From assembly GCA_016183775.1 (NCBI GenBank), contig JACPDY010000093.1:62001-126000 (forward strand): a stretch of 64,000 bases of DNA. The letters run 5' to 3'. This document shows positions 43,601 to 50,821 of the stretch, one piece after another (within the stretch, counting starts at the first letter, position 1; the number at the start of each line of letters is the position of its first letter). Origin of the DNA: Bacteroidota bacterium. Its GTDB lineage: Bacteria; Bacteroidota; Bacteroidia; JABDFU01. The notes under the pieces are model-generated. The model saw nothing but the letters and a program-made list of their open reading frames with translations. It had not been told where the DNA came from and did not search any database. The translations under genes were made by a program, and so were the position numbers.

Positions 43601-46600
43601 CATTGCTCCACAAATACGTATATCCGGGCGTACCACCTGATGCGGAAACAGAAGCCGTACCATTGCTGCCACCAAAACAGGAAACATTCCCCTGTGAAGT
43701 CCCCGAAGCTAAAGCAGTAGAAGGTTGTGTGATGGTAACGGAAGATATTGCCGTACACCCGTTAGCATCGGTAATTGTAACAGAATAATTTCCGGCAGAG
43801 AAACCGCTTGCAGTGGAAGTTGTTTGTCCACTGCTCCATAGGTAAGAGAAAGGACTGGTTCCTCCTGATGGAATTACGGTTGCCGAACCATTGTTTCCTC
43901 CAAGGCAGGACACATTCGTTTGCGTGGCAGAAGAAGATATGGAAGGGAACAATGAGATGATTACGGTGGCCAGTGTTGTACACCCTTTGTCATCAGTGGT
44001 GGTAACCGAATAACTGCCTGCTGATAATCCGCTAACAGAGGAAGTTGTTTGTCCGTTGCTCCACAGATACGTATAGGGAGACGTTCCGCCCGAAGCGGTA
44101 ACCGCTGCTGTACCATTGCTTGCGCCACTGCATACATTCGTTTGCATGGCAGCAGAAGAAAGAACAGAGGGCTGAGTAATGGTAACCGTTACGGTTGCTA
44201 TACAACCATTGACATCGGTAACGGTTACGGAATAATTACCGGCAGACAGTCCGCTTGCAGAAGTAGTAGTTTGTCCGCTGTTCCATAAGTAAGCATATCC
44301 AGGAGTACCACCCGAAGCAGTGACAAAAGCAGAACCATTAGTTCCTCCAAAGCAGGAAACATTATTTTGTGATGTGGTAGAAACAAGCGCAGTTAAAGGT
44401 TGTCCAATGGTAGTTGATGAAGTGGCCGCACAGCCATTGGTATCTGTTACTGTTACAGAATAATTACCGGCTGTAAGTCCATTCGCAGAGGAGGCTGTTT
44501 GTCCGCTGCTCCACAGGTAGGTATAACCAGGCGTACCTCCTGAAGCGGAAACCGAAGCCGTACCATTACTTCCGCCAAAACAGGAAACGTTACTATTTGA
44601 GGCGGTAGCTGTAAGTGCAGAAGGTTGAGTGATGGAAACAGATGAAGTTGCCGTACAGCCATTGGCATCGGTGGTAGTTACGGAATAATTGCTCGCTGCA
44701 AGATTTGTTATTGAAGTAGTTGTTTGTCCATTGTTCCACTGATACGAAAAAGGAGTTGTTCCGCCCGATGGAATAACGGTTGCAGATCCGTTGCTTCCTC
44801 CAAAGCAGGAAACGTTTGTTTGCGAAGCGGAAGAAGATATAGAGGGAAATAACGAAATAGTAACTGTTGATGTTGATGTACAACCATTGAAATCAGTGGT
44901 TGTAACAGAATAACTTCCCGCTGAAAGACCGGTTGCAGAGGAGGTGGTTTGCCCATTGCTCCAAAGGTAAGTATAGGGCGATGTGCCACCTGAAATAGAA
45001 ACAGCTGCTAAACCATTGCTCGCTCCACTGCATACATTCGTTTGCATTGCAGTAGAGGAAAGAACTGTTGGTTGCGTAACAGGGGCCGTTGCAACTGCTG
45101 TACAACCCTTCGTATCGGTAGTGGTTACAGTATAGGTTCCTGCTGATAGTCCGCTAATGGATGAAGTGGTTTGTCCACCGTTCCACAAATAAGTATAAGG
45201 CGAAGTGCCGCCTGAAGCCGATACGGAAGCTGTACCGTTACTACCTCCGAAACAGGAAACATTTGTTTGCGAAGTAGTGGATGTAAGGGCAGCCGATGGC
45301 TGTGTGATGGTGAAGGATGAAGTTGCAGTACAATTCTTCGTATCTGTAATGGTTACTGAATAATTCCCTACCAATAATCCGCTGACTGAAGAAGTGGTTT
45401 GTCCACCGCTCCACAAATAAGTATAAGGCGATGTACCGCCTGAAGCCGAGACCGAAGCCATACCATTGCTGCCTCCAAAGCAGGAAACATTGCTTTGTGA
45501 AGCGGTGGATGTAAGTGCAGCAGCTGGTTCAGTAATGGAAAAAGATGCTGTTGTTGTACAACCTTTTGTATCGGTGACGGTAACAGAATAACTTCCTGTC
45601 TGTAAATTGTTGGCAGTGGAAGCAGTTTGGCCGTCACTCCATAAGTATATATAAGCCGGTGTGCCGCCTGTAGGAGAAACAGTTGCCGAACCATTGCTTC
45701 CTCCGAAACAGGAAACATTGTTTTGTGTACCGCTTGCAGTGGGTGTGGGATTTACCGTTACAGAAGTTGTTCCGGATGGCCCCGGACATCCCCCCACTGT
45801 TGCAATGACCGAATAGGTTGCGGTATTGGCAGTGGTCGCATTAATAATAACGGGATTCTGTAAAGAAGAAGAAAAACCATTAGGGCCTGACCAGGAATAA
45901 GTGGCTCCTGCGATGGTATCTGCAAAAAGGTTTATAGTGCTTCCTGTACAAACAGAATTATTGCTGCTTGCTATGGGTGCAGCGGGTAAAGGATTAACTG
46001 TTATAGTCACAGTCCCGGCTCCCCTGCAACCCCCATTGTCTGCAATTATAACATAGGTAGTGGTTACCGTTGGTGTGGCAACGGGGTTCTGGCAGGTGAT
46101 GCAGGATAGTCCTGTTGAAGGGGACCAGTTATAGGTGGTTCCAGCGGGTCCGCTTGCGCTTAATGTTGTTTGCTGTCCCTGGCAGATAGTGGTGCTTGGT
46201 CCCATTGTAAGTGCAAAAGCCGTTGGCCTTGCAGCAGGTATCAAAGTAGCATTCAGATATAGCCTGGCAGCATTGATGTCCAGCAGGGCTGTATAGGGAG
46301 CATAATCATGTCCTCCGAGATAAAACACATTGCCTCCGGCTGTGTCAAGCGGAAGCGTTAATTTTGCACCGGAAAACACGATGGTATCTTTCGCATTTGC
46401 AGTGCTGACAGCATGATAAAACCCGCTTTTCCAGGACGAGCCTGCTTTTAATCTCCAGTTTTTTCCTGAACCACCTTCATTGTGCTGCATCAATCCATGA
46501 AATTGCATTACCGCTAAATCAACATTGTAATAAGTATTACCAGTGGTATTTATGCCAATCTCATCAAGCCCGGTAGTGGTCTGAAAGAAGTGATTGTTTT

Positions 46601-47357
46601 CGTATCCATGAGGATTATTCGTATGAACTGCATGACACTGCGCTAAAAAATTTCCTCCGCTGAATACAAAATCTCTTACCTTGCCAGTGATAGCTGTATC
46701 CGCAATTGTTGCCTGCCAGTGCGCTTCGGAACAAAAAGTATAACACTCTGCCAGCCCGGTGAAGACACCGGCATTAATTATATTATAGTTTGTAACGCCT
46801 CCGCCAGTAAGTATTGCAACGTGGATTGCCTGATTACCCCCATTGTTAAATACCGCAATTTTCGGACGGAAATCTAAATCGTAGCGCACATCCACCGTTA
46901 CATTTTGTGAGAGCCGGAATACGGCAACATTATTTCCGTAGGAAGTAATCACCTGCGTTGCTGTTTGTCCAGTGAAAGGTGAAGGTTTATTTATCCAAAC
47001 ACTGTCAATGATGAAGGCACTGGCAATGAAATTAATGTTTGCAGAAGCAACAAATGAAGGGTAGAGTCGTTCGGCAGTTGCGGAGAAGTCAATGCCATCT
47101 TTTACTTTACCGGATTTTATTACCCACTTCACAGGAATATCATTCAGCAAAAGCGAGTGAACCAATCCGTATGCTTTTAAATTAAATGGCGAACCGATGT
47201 TCTGGTTATTATTGTCCATTGGAATCACCAGTGAACCTTGCGGGATATTCTGTAAGTCTATGGGAGGGTTAGGTAAATCTTTATACTGTGCAAATGCTTT
47301 CACAGCGACCAAACACATGAACGATATAAATAACAGTATTTTGTAGATTTTTATCAT
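40608..47357 (-). CDS. Giant SprB-repeat adhesin with gliding-motility C-terminal domain
   Basis: The 2249-residue secreted protein has a signal peptide and a unique N-terminal domain to about residue 400. Ig-like/PKD-type domains follow, then about 17 SprB repeats of ~75 residues (NVSCFGGSNG..., SGGTSPYTYLWS..., AGNYSVTVTD..GC). Two PKD domains (WSFGDG) precede the gliding-motility-associated C-terminal domain (FPSAFTPDPNSNSNGYY, LLIFDRWGELIFET), a type B sorting signal of type IX secretion. It is probably a cell-surface adhesin moved or displayed with the help of the downstream PorP/SprF protein. Repeats 3-6 and 7-10 form a higher-order duplication. A C9 tract on the coding strand lies about 100 bp upstream. 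Confidence 0.9.
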   Translation of the reverse strand: MIKIYKILLFISFMCLVAVKAFAQYKDLPNPPIDLQNIPQGSLVIPMDNNNQNIGSPFNLKAYGLVHSLLLNDIPVKWVIKSGKVKDGIDFSATAERLYPSFVASANINFIASAFIIDSVWINKPSPFTGQTATQVITSYGNNVAVFRLSQNVTVDVRYDLDFRPKIAVFNNGGNQAIHVAILTGGGVTNYNIINAGVFTGLAECYTFCSEAHWQATIADTAITGKVRDFVFSGGNFLAQCHAVHTNNPHGYENNHFFQTTTGLDEIGINTTGNTYYNVDLAVMQFHGLMQHNEGGSGKNWRLKAGSSWKSGFYHAVSTANAKDTIVFSGAKLTLPLDTAGGNVFYLGGHDYAPYTALLDINAARLYLNATLIPAARPTAFALTMGPSTTICQGQQTTLSASGPAGTTYNWSPSTGLSCITCQNPVATPTVTTTYVIIADNGGCRGAGTVTITVNPLPAAPIASSNNSVCTGSTINLFADTIAGATYSWSGPNGFSSSLQNPVIINATTANTATYSVIATVGGCPGPSGTTSVTVNPTPTASGTQNNVSCFGGSNGSATVSPTGGTPAYIYLWSDGQTASTANNLQTGSYSVTVTDTKGCTTTASFSITEPAAALTSTASQSNVSCFGGSNGMASVSASGGTSPYTYLWSGGQTTSSVSGLLVGNYSVTITDTKNCTATSSFTITQPSAALTSTTSQTNVSCFGGSNGTASVSASGGTSPYTYLWNGGQTTSSISGLSAGTYTVTTTDTKGCTAVATAPVTQPTVLSSTAMQTNVCSGASNGLAAVSISGGTSPYTYLWSNGQTTSSATGLSAGSYSVTTTDFNGCTSTSTVTISLFPSISSSASQTNVSCFGGSNGSATVIPSGGTTPFSYQWNNGQTTTSITNLAASNYSVTTTDANGCTATSSVSITQPSALTATASNSNVSCFGGSNGTASVSASGGTPGYTYLWSSGQTASSANGLTAGNYSVTVTDTNGCAATSSTTIGQPLTALVSTTSQNNVSCFGGTNGSAFVTASGGTPGYAYLWNSGQTTTSASGLSAGNYSVTVTDVNGCIATVTVTITQPSVLSSAAMQTNVCSGASNGTAAVTASGGTSPYTYLWSNGQTTSSVSGLSAGSYSVTTTDDKGCTTLATVIISLFPSISSSATQTNVSCLGGNNGSATVIPSGGTSPFSYLWSSGQTTSTASGFSAGNYSVTITDANGCTAISSVTITQPSTALASGTSQGNVSCFGGSNGTASVSASGGTPGYTYLWSNGQTTSTASGLQAGTYSVTTTDANGCTSVASLTIIQPAAALTATVLYNNVSCFGAGNGSASVSASGGTPGYNYLWNTGQIASSLTGLAPGSYSVTVTDNNGCTASSSFTITQPSVLAVNTVPVSVSCNGGTNGSATAAVSGGTSPYTYLWNTGATGATASNLTVGTYTVTISDSNSCAVTGSVTVNEPIAIALSFSFAPSTCNQSDGSATVTASGGTGAYSYLWSNGQTTATASNIPSANYFVTVTDANGCTQTGSVQVYNNPGVTAIPVTSASVTCNGSCNGSATVGGTGGVPPYTYLWVNGATTTSINNLCAGTYTVTVTDSTGCISSTAFYITQPALLSATITPTHISCFGNNNGSAIAAVNGGVSPYSYSWNTGATTSAISNLTAGSYSVTVTDNNGCTNSASVIIIEPNPVSIITNNKKDISCFGAGDGLIAVTGNGGTPAYTYSWSPNVGSSSSVSNLAIGNYQVLVLDQNGCKDSLSFNITQPAALVTTTISISPPTCYAGNNGSASISVSGGTTPYQYAWSTVPVQTGITATNLSQGSYTAYVTDTNNCKDSLQITITQPTPVITTAGMGDTICLGQSATISASTSGGTGNYTYSWSPSITGNGSTQTVSPTVSTTYTVTAYDQNNCFYQSDTIAINVFSLTPGSITMSATTPICPGQSSQVSVMVTGNTGSLTYSWNNGLGNGTGPYTVTPSQPTTYVVTITNSCGTVIKDSIKVNFNPPPTVLFSPDTLEGCTPVTIYFSDQSLTGNNSDPITSWFWSFGDGSTSTLQNPSHTYNNAGTYSVVLQVTTLQGCTNSNSANPVLIIAHPIPNALFSVNSTNLLIPVDLLKCNNQSTGATIYYWSFGDGATSNQTDPEHKYNTSGNYVIQLIATSAFGCADTMYLDVTVTPTITFPSAFTPDPNSNSNGYYDPNSLDNNIFFPYTADVVEFELLIFDRWGELIFETHDIKQGWNGYFKEKICQQDVYVYKGYVKFINGKVYRKTGDVTLIR

Positions 47358-47446
47358 TCATTGATTTAGTTTATTTATATAATTTATACGAATAGTTGGC
47401 CCTAAAGTTTGGTAAAGTTTTGCACATTTTTCCGTTTAATTTCGAG

Positions 47447-47464
47447 TTTTTTTTTGGGGGGGGG
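47447..47464. repeat. T9G9 homopolymer tract upstream of the SprB-repeat adhesin
   Basis: Nine T followed by nine G on the plus strand, about 90-107 bp upstream of the adhesin ATG (C9A9 in the direction of transcription). Such tracts change length by slippage and, in promoters or leaders, switch surface genes on and off. The rest of the 200-base gap shows no gene. Confidence 0.85.
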
Positions 47465-47556
47465 CGGAAAAAGGTTTTTAACAGGCTATTTTACGCCGTC
47501 GGCCTTATAAGTACTTCAGAATTTGCGAATGTGGAGTTTGCTTTGAAAGGAATCGC

Positions 47557-47802
47557 TTAAAATATTTTTTCCCAATCGTGAAATCCTTCATTGGGACAAC
47601 CGAATTTTGTGGGAATATCGTTGGAATGAATAAGGGTTAAACAACCTTTGCAATAAAACCCTTTTTCTCCTTCGTGACCCAGATCACGCCAGGAATGAAA
47701 ATTACCCCCTTTTAAGCAGCCGAAATTGTTGGGAGTGGATTTTGACTTAACCAATGTCCCACATTTACTGCATAAAAAATTTTTAACCGGCATGGTCTTC
47801 AT
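47557..47802 (-). CDS. Tandem zinc-ribbon-like protein, 81 aa
   Basis: Two ~38-residue repeats each show CxxC, then FGC..., then HxW: CSKCGTLVKSKSTPNNFGC and CKGCLTLIHSNDIPTKFGC, followed by FHSW and FHDW. Cys and His are well placed for two zinc sites. No family name recognised. Start ATG at 47802 or at the fourth codon. Confidence 0.55.
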   Translation of the reverse strand: MKTMPVKNFLCSKCGTLVKSKSTPNNFGCLKGGNFHSWRDLGHEGEKGFYCKGCLTLIHSNDIPTKFGCPNEGFHDWEKIF

Positions 47803-47806
47803 TTTC

Positions 47807-48049
47807 TTATTTGTAAAACTCTATCATTTTTAAATATTGGTTTCCGGTGCAGGTGTAAATAGTATGACGCAGATCGCGATGTTCGGAAATAAATTTTTGA
47901 ATTTGCTTTTGCAGTGTATCTACTGCAAAAATTTCCTCGCCCTTTTTTGGAGATATCAGCAGTTTATAAAACATACTGCCATTAATTTCAAAAAAATCAA
48001 TGTTCATCGCTATCATTCCCATTTTTTTTAAAGATTTGCGAATACGCAT
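47807..48049 (-). CDS. Hypothetical protein, ~81 aa
   Basis: I start at MRIRKSLKKMGM; the longer frame to 48160 would add a hydrophobic, low-quality N-terminus. It is a small alpha/beta protein (DFFEINGSMFYKLLISPKKG, DTLQKQIQKFISEHRD). It lies four bases downstream of... no other gene on its 5' side and five bases before the zinc-ribbon gene, so they may be co-transcribed. Unknown family. Confidence 0.45.
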   Translation of the reverse strand: MRIRKSLKKMGMIAMNIDFFEINGSMFYKLLISPKKGEEIFAVDTLQKQIQKFISEHRDLRHTIYTCTGNQYLKMIEFYK

Positions 48050-48182
48050 AAGGACATCTATGAAACGATACGATGGAATGCAGGGTTGCGTGAAAAATGA
48101 ATTAAAGTGTAAGTAAATAAGAACAAATGAGAAACAAAAATCATACAACTTACGTATCACTGCTTATAAATCCCGCCCGCCT

Positions 48183-48476
48183 ATGTCAGACAGTTACTCC
48201 AGGATAACAATTATTGACAAGGACAAAATTGGAGAGCTGCGCTTTCCAAACACAGAGGTTATTTTATCAAGAGAAGGAATTGCCCAGCGAAATTCGGATA
48301 TGAACAGGGCCATGCTGCTTGGCAATAATTACAAAGGAAAAGTAAAGATCATTTTTGAAGATGATGAAAATGTTAAGCAGGTTGAAACGACTGTTTGGAG
48401 TTATACCGATAAACGCATCATTCTGAAAAAAGGACTTGTAATTCCGATACATCGTATCCATGAAATAAAAGTTTGA
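48183..48476 (+). CDS. Hypothetical beta-rich protein, 97 aa
   Basis: A small protein with alternating strands (RITIIDKDKIGELRF, KVKIIFEDDENVKQVETTVW, IILKKGLVIPIHRIHEIKV). No signal or membrane segment. It is the only plus-strand gene in this stretch. The sequence after it (48484-48516) has an imperfect TTTGAT/ATCAAA hairpin. Unknown family. Confidence 0.5.
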   Translation: MSDSYSRITIIDKDKIGELRFPNTEVILSREGIAQRNSDMNRAMLLGNNYKGKVKIIFEDDENVKQVETTVWSYTDKRIILKKGLVIPIHRIHEIKV

Positions 48477-48526
48477 GCCTGTCTTATTTGATGATGTTAT
48501 AACAAATCAAAAAAGCCAACGAAGAC

Positions 48527-48769
48527 TTATAAGGAAGGAGGATTTTTACGGTTCCTTGTTTCAGGATTAAAAATACGATTATGATTTTCAACTATCAATG
48601 GGTGATTAAAAAGTGCTCTCCAGCCGTTACAGGTTTTATCATTGCAATCACAGGGAAGTACCACAAAATGTTTATCGAAATATTCCCGGTCGGGACAATT
48701 AGGCTTGTTTGACATATCCTGAAGCCAATTTGTTATAAATTCTTCTTTGGTCATTTCCAGCAGGTGCAA
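48527..48769 (-). CDS. Small hypothetical protein with CxCxxxxC, 80 aa
   Basis: A soluble protein carrying LPCDCNDKTCNGWRAL, a Cys cluster that may bind zinc. No family recognised. Four bases downstream of a tiny membrane-peptide gene on the same strand. Confidence 0.45.
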   Translation of the reverse strand: MHLLEMTKEEFITNWLQDMSNKPNCPDREYFDKHFVVLPCDCNDKTCNGWRALFNHPLIVENHNRIFNPETRNRKNPPSL

Positions 48770-48772
48770 AAA

Positions 48773-48892
48773 TTAATCAATAAGAATTAATATTCCCATC
48801 AATACAGTAAGAACAAATGCAATAATCATTAGGATAAATCCCAAACTACGAAATTCCGACTTTTCCTCCGGTTTATTTTTTTCATCTTCCAT
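48773..48892 (-). CDS. 39-residue single-helix membrane peptide
   Basis: It reads MEDEKNKPEEKSEFRSLG, then a hydrophobic helix (FILMIIAFVLTVLMGILI), then LID and stop. Charged N-terminus and a C-terminal anchor. Its position between two small minus-strand genes supports it as real, but no family is known. Confidence 0.45.
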   Translation of the reverse strand: MEDEKNKPEEKSEFRSLGFILMIIAFVLTVLMGILILID

Positions 48893-48941
48893 TAATGCGG
48901 AATGGTTATAGCTGGCTTTTCCAAAATCAGATACGTGTTTT

Positions 48942-49526
48942 TTATAAATTACTTAAGCTAACAAAATTGTAATTAAATTCAAAGTCAAGGATTCTTTTCA
49001 TGTTTAATAATTCCTTTTCATTCGCAATATTGAAAAAAACATTTTTCTGAGTGGGTTTATCAATCTCAAATTTTTCAGGATTTTCCAATGATAATCCCTT
49101 CAATAAATCTTGTCTTGCTTCTGAAAACTGGTTCAAAAAAAAGTAACAATATGCCCTTAAATAATAGAAGTCCCATTGACGAGGAGATTGAAGAATAAGA
49201 AAACTAAAATCCTCTACTGCTTTTTCATATTCTCCTATTTTTCCGTACAATAATCCTCGGTAACAGACAAGAGGTAACTGATCGGGAGCTGCTCCAATTT
49301 TTTTGTTGGTTTTTTCAATTAACAGTTTAAATGTTTCCAAATCCAGGTTGTTTATTTTCATTCTTTCTCTTATTTCAACAAAGAGGGCATGGAATATCGG
49401 AAGCAATTCATTAATCGAATAACTTTCCAGTTGCTCTTTAGTATAAAGATCACTGTATTGAGAAATTTTTTCTATTAAATTTTCTCTATTATATTCTTCA
49501 CCATATTTGATTAAAGTCTTTTTCAT
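48942..49526 (-). CDS. TPR protein, 194 aa (paralogue family member 1)
   Basis: TPR helices lie near residues 82-150 (LVCYRGLLYGKIGEYEKAVE, FYYLRAYCYFFLNQFSEARQ). An N-terminal helical extension is particular to this copy. It shares the core 'RGiLy...YekA..DF......P....yYLRa.CYF..g.f..A..D.L.aL' with the genes at 61444 and 63271. TPRs bind proteins; the partner is unknown. It lies downstream of the structured RNA and a beta-helix-like gene on the same strand. Confidence 0.65.
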   Translation of the reverse strand: MKKTLIKYGEEYNRENLIEKISQYSDLYTKEQLESYSINELLPIFHALFVEIRERMKINNLDLETFKLLIEKTNKKIGAAPDQLPLVCYRGLLYGKIGEYEKAVEDFSFLILQSPRQWDFYYLRAYCYFFLNQFSEARQDLLKGLSLENPEKFEIDKPTQKNVFFNIANEKELLNMKRILDFEFNYNFVSLSNL

Positions 49527-49543
49527 AATTCAATAAGGGTTAA

Positions 49544-49789
49544 TTAATTCTCCTTATTGAAAATATGTACTTCACCACCATCATTTTTTACATCTCCATA
49601 TAATATACCATGAAGAAATACTACTGCACCTGTTTTTAAAATAAGTAACTCTTGAATATTACCGTATAGCCTTGCTATTACGTCTCTTTCTACAATGACA
49701 CTTTCAGCATCAATATTATTGAATTGAGTATTTTCTTTTACAATAACTCTTCCAGTGATCTTTTGGGTAACAGTTTTAAATTTATCCAT
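49544..49789 (-). CDS. Bactofilin-like small beta-helix protein, 81 aa
   Basis: The sequence repeats short beta turns with I/V-x-V-x and N/G corners (ITGRVIVKENTQFNNIDAES, VIARLYGNIQELLILKTGAV, LHGILYGDVKNDGGEVHIF), as in bactofilin-type or other polymer-forming beta-helix proteins. It is only about half the usual bactofilin length. It follows directly after the structured RNA candidate; a T5 run lies 9 to 13 bases before its ATG. Confidence 0.5.
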   Translation of the reverse strand: MDKFKTVTQKITGRVIVKENTQFNNIDAESVIVERDVIARLYGNIQELLILKTGAVVFLHGILYGDVKNDGGEVHIFNKEN

Positions 49790-49804
49790 TGTATATAAAA
49801 ATCA

Positions 49805-49932
49805 GGCGTGAGACTTATAGCTACTCAGTCTCAGGAACCACCAAGTCCCCACCTCCGAATAGCAAGCTCACGCCCTTTTCTGGACGCTTAACTTGCTTCA
49901 ACGGAGGTGTTCTAAATTGGTGGTTTTGAGAC
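49805..49932 (-). ncRNA. Structured RNA candidate A: long hairpin plus pseudoknot
   Basis: In minus-strand sense, a long hairpin pairs 49927-49932 with 49828-49833 (GTCTCA/TGAGAC), 49917-49923 with 49838-49844 (CCACCAA/TTGGTGG), 49902-49909 with 49850-49857 (CACCTCCG/CGGAGGTG) and 49892-49897 with 49861-49866 (AGCAAG/CTTGCT). The tip strand GGCGTGAG (49867-49874) can pair with CTCACGCC at 49805-49812, beyond the hairpin, giving a pseudoknot. A TGATTTTT run follows, then the ATG at 49789. The same topology with different sequence occurs at 62289-62434. It could be a cis-regulatory leader or a small RNA. Confidence 0.55.
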
Positions 49933-50099
49933 AACCGAATCAGCTAAACGTTATATTATGCGATATTTAATTAAGTTATTTTATGTCATTTCTATTTATT
50001 ATTTATAGGCAAATTTACTTCATTTTTTGGCGTATTAGGTAATGTATGTTGAAAAGTTTGTAGCAAGAGAAAATTTACACGGTTTATTGGATTCGCCAT

Positions 50100-50260
50100 C
50101 AACAATGATAACAATTGGTTTTCATCAAGTGTAGTCAATTTCCACGGAAGGAATTTGATGAACCTTAAATTCTATCAAAAGTTTTTAGAGGAGTTGAAGT
50201 GGCTGAAATCTTTTAATTATTTAATCTGCATTTTCATTGTATCACGAAAATTGATTTAAA
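50100..50260. pseudogene. Remnant of a STAS-like gene and a TPR gene end
   Basis: The stretch around 50160-50215 aligns base by base with 61370-61440 (GATGAACCTTAAATTCTATC versus GACGAACCATTAATTCCATC; then AAGTGG.TGAAATCTTTT in both). That is the 3' end of the STAS-like gene at 61054. The next bases match the end of the convergent TPR gene. Stops and indels break all frames. It marks an older duplication of the 61-62 kb cassette. Confidence 0.6.
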
Positions 50261-50339
50261 TCAAACGACCTAAAAAGTATTAAGTTGCATAAATTAGCAC
50301 ACAAAAAATGAATAAATGGATATTTTACGACAACTAAAT

Positions 50340-50690
50340 ATTTTATTTATCGTACAAGGATTCGGTATTCTCTGTTCTCAATCAAAAAGCTATCCTGACT
50401 AAGATCAACAAGGGTGCAATAGCTATTTTAACAGGTGTTTTATGCTGGACAGCATATATTCTTTTTCAGAAATCCGGCAATGATATTCACCCTGTAATTG
50501 AAAATCTAAGTCATCATTTGGGTGAAATTTTCGGGTATCTTATTTTTCCTGATGGAAGCCATTACCATTGTTGAACTTATTGATGCTCACGATGGATTTG
50601 AAGTGATAACAAAACGGATTCAGACAAGTAACAAGAAAATACTATATAGGTTTTATATCGTAATTTTTTGTATTATTGCGAATGTAAAAA
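50340..50690 (+). pseudogene. nhaD: NhaD-type Na+/H+ antiporter fragment
   Basis: One frame gives NKGAIAILTGVLCWTAYILF and LSHHLGEIFGYL; a +1 shift near 50540 continues FLMEAITIVELIDAHDGF and EVITKRIQTSNKKILY. These are hallmarks of the N-terminal part of NhaD antiporters. The rest of the ~430-residue protein is missing and frameshifts are present. The apparent upstream extension of the giant gene at 50822 is only this remnant. Confidence 0.75.
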
Positions 50691-50772
50691 GGCACACATA
50701 CAGCCATGAGAATACCCTTAAAGCACAATACAATGAGTTCTGTTGCAACATCTGCAACAAAACCTCTGTTTA

Positions 50773-50784
50773 CCCCCCCCCCCC
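50773..50784 (+). repeat. C12 homopolymer upstream of the second giant surface protein
   Basis: Twelve consecutive C, 28 to 38 bp upstream of the start codons at 50813/50822. As with the C9 tract upstream of the SprB-repeat gene, it is a slippage-prone site in the leader or promoter of a secreted surface protein. Confidence 0.85.
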
Positions 50785-50821
50785 TACTGTCTATACCTAT
50801 TCTTTTAAAGGTATGCCAGCA

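Noticed and set aside
42138-45718. ORFs on either strand inside the SprB repeats
   Set aside because: They repeat with the ~225-bp period of the adhesin and are shadow frames of low-complexity coding sequence.
50522-50821. N-terminal extension of the giant protein from ATG 50522
   Set aside because: It encodes an nhaD fragment and the C12 tract, while a proper signal peptide starts at 50813/50822.
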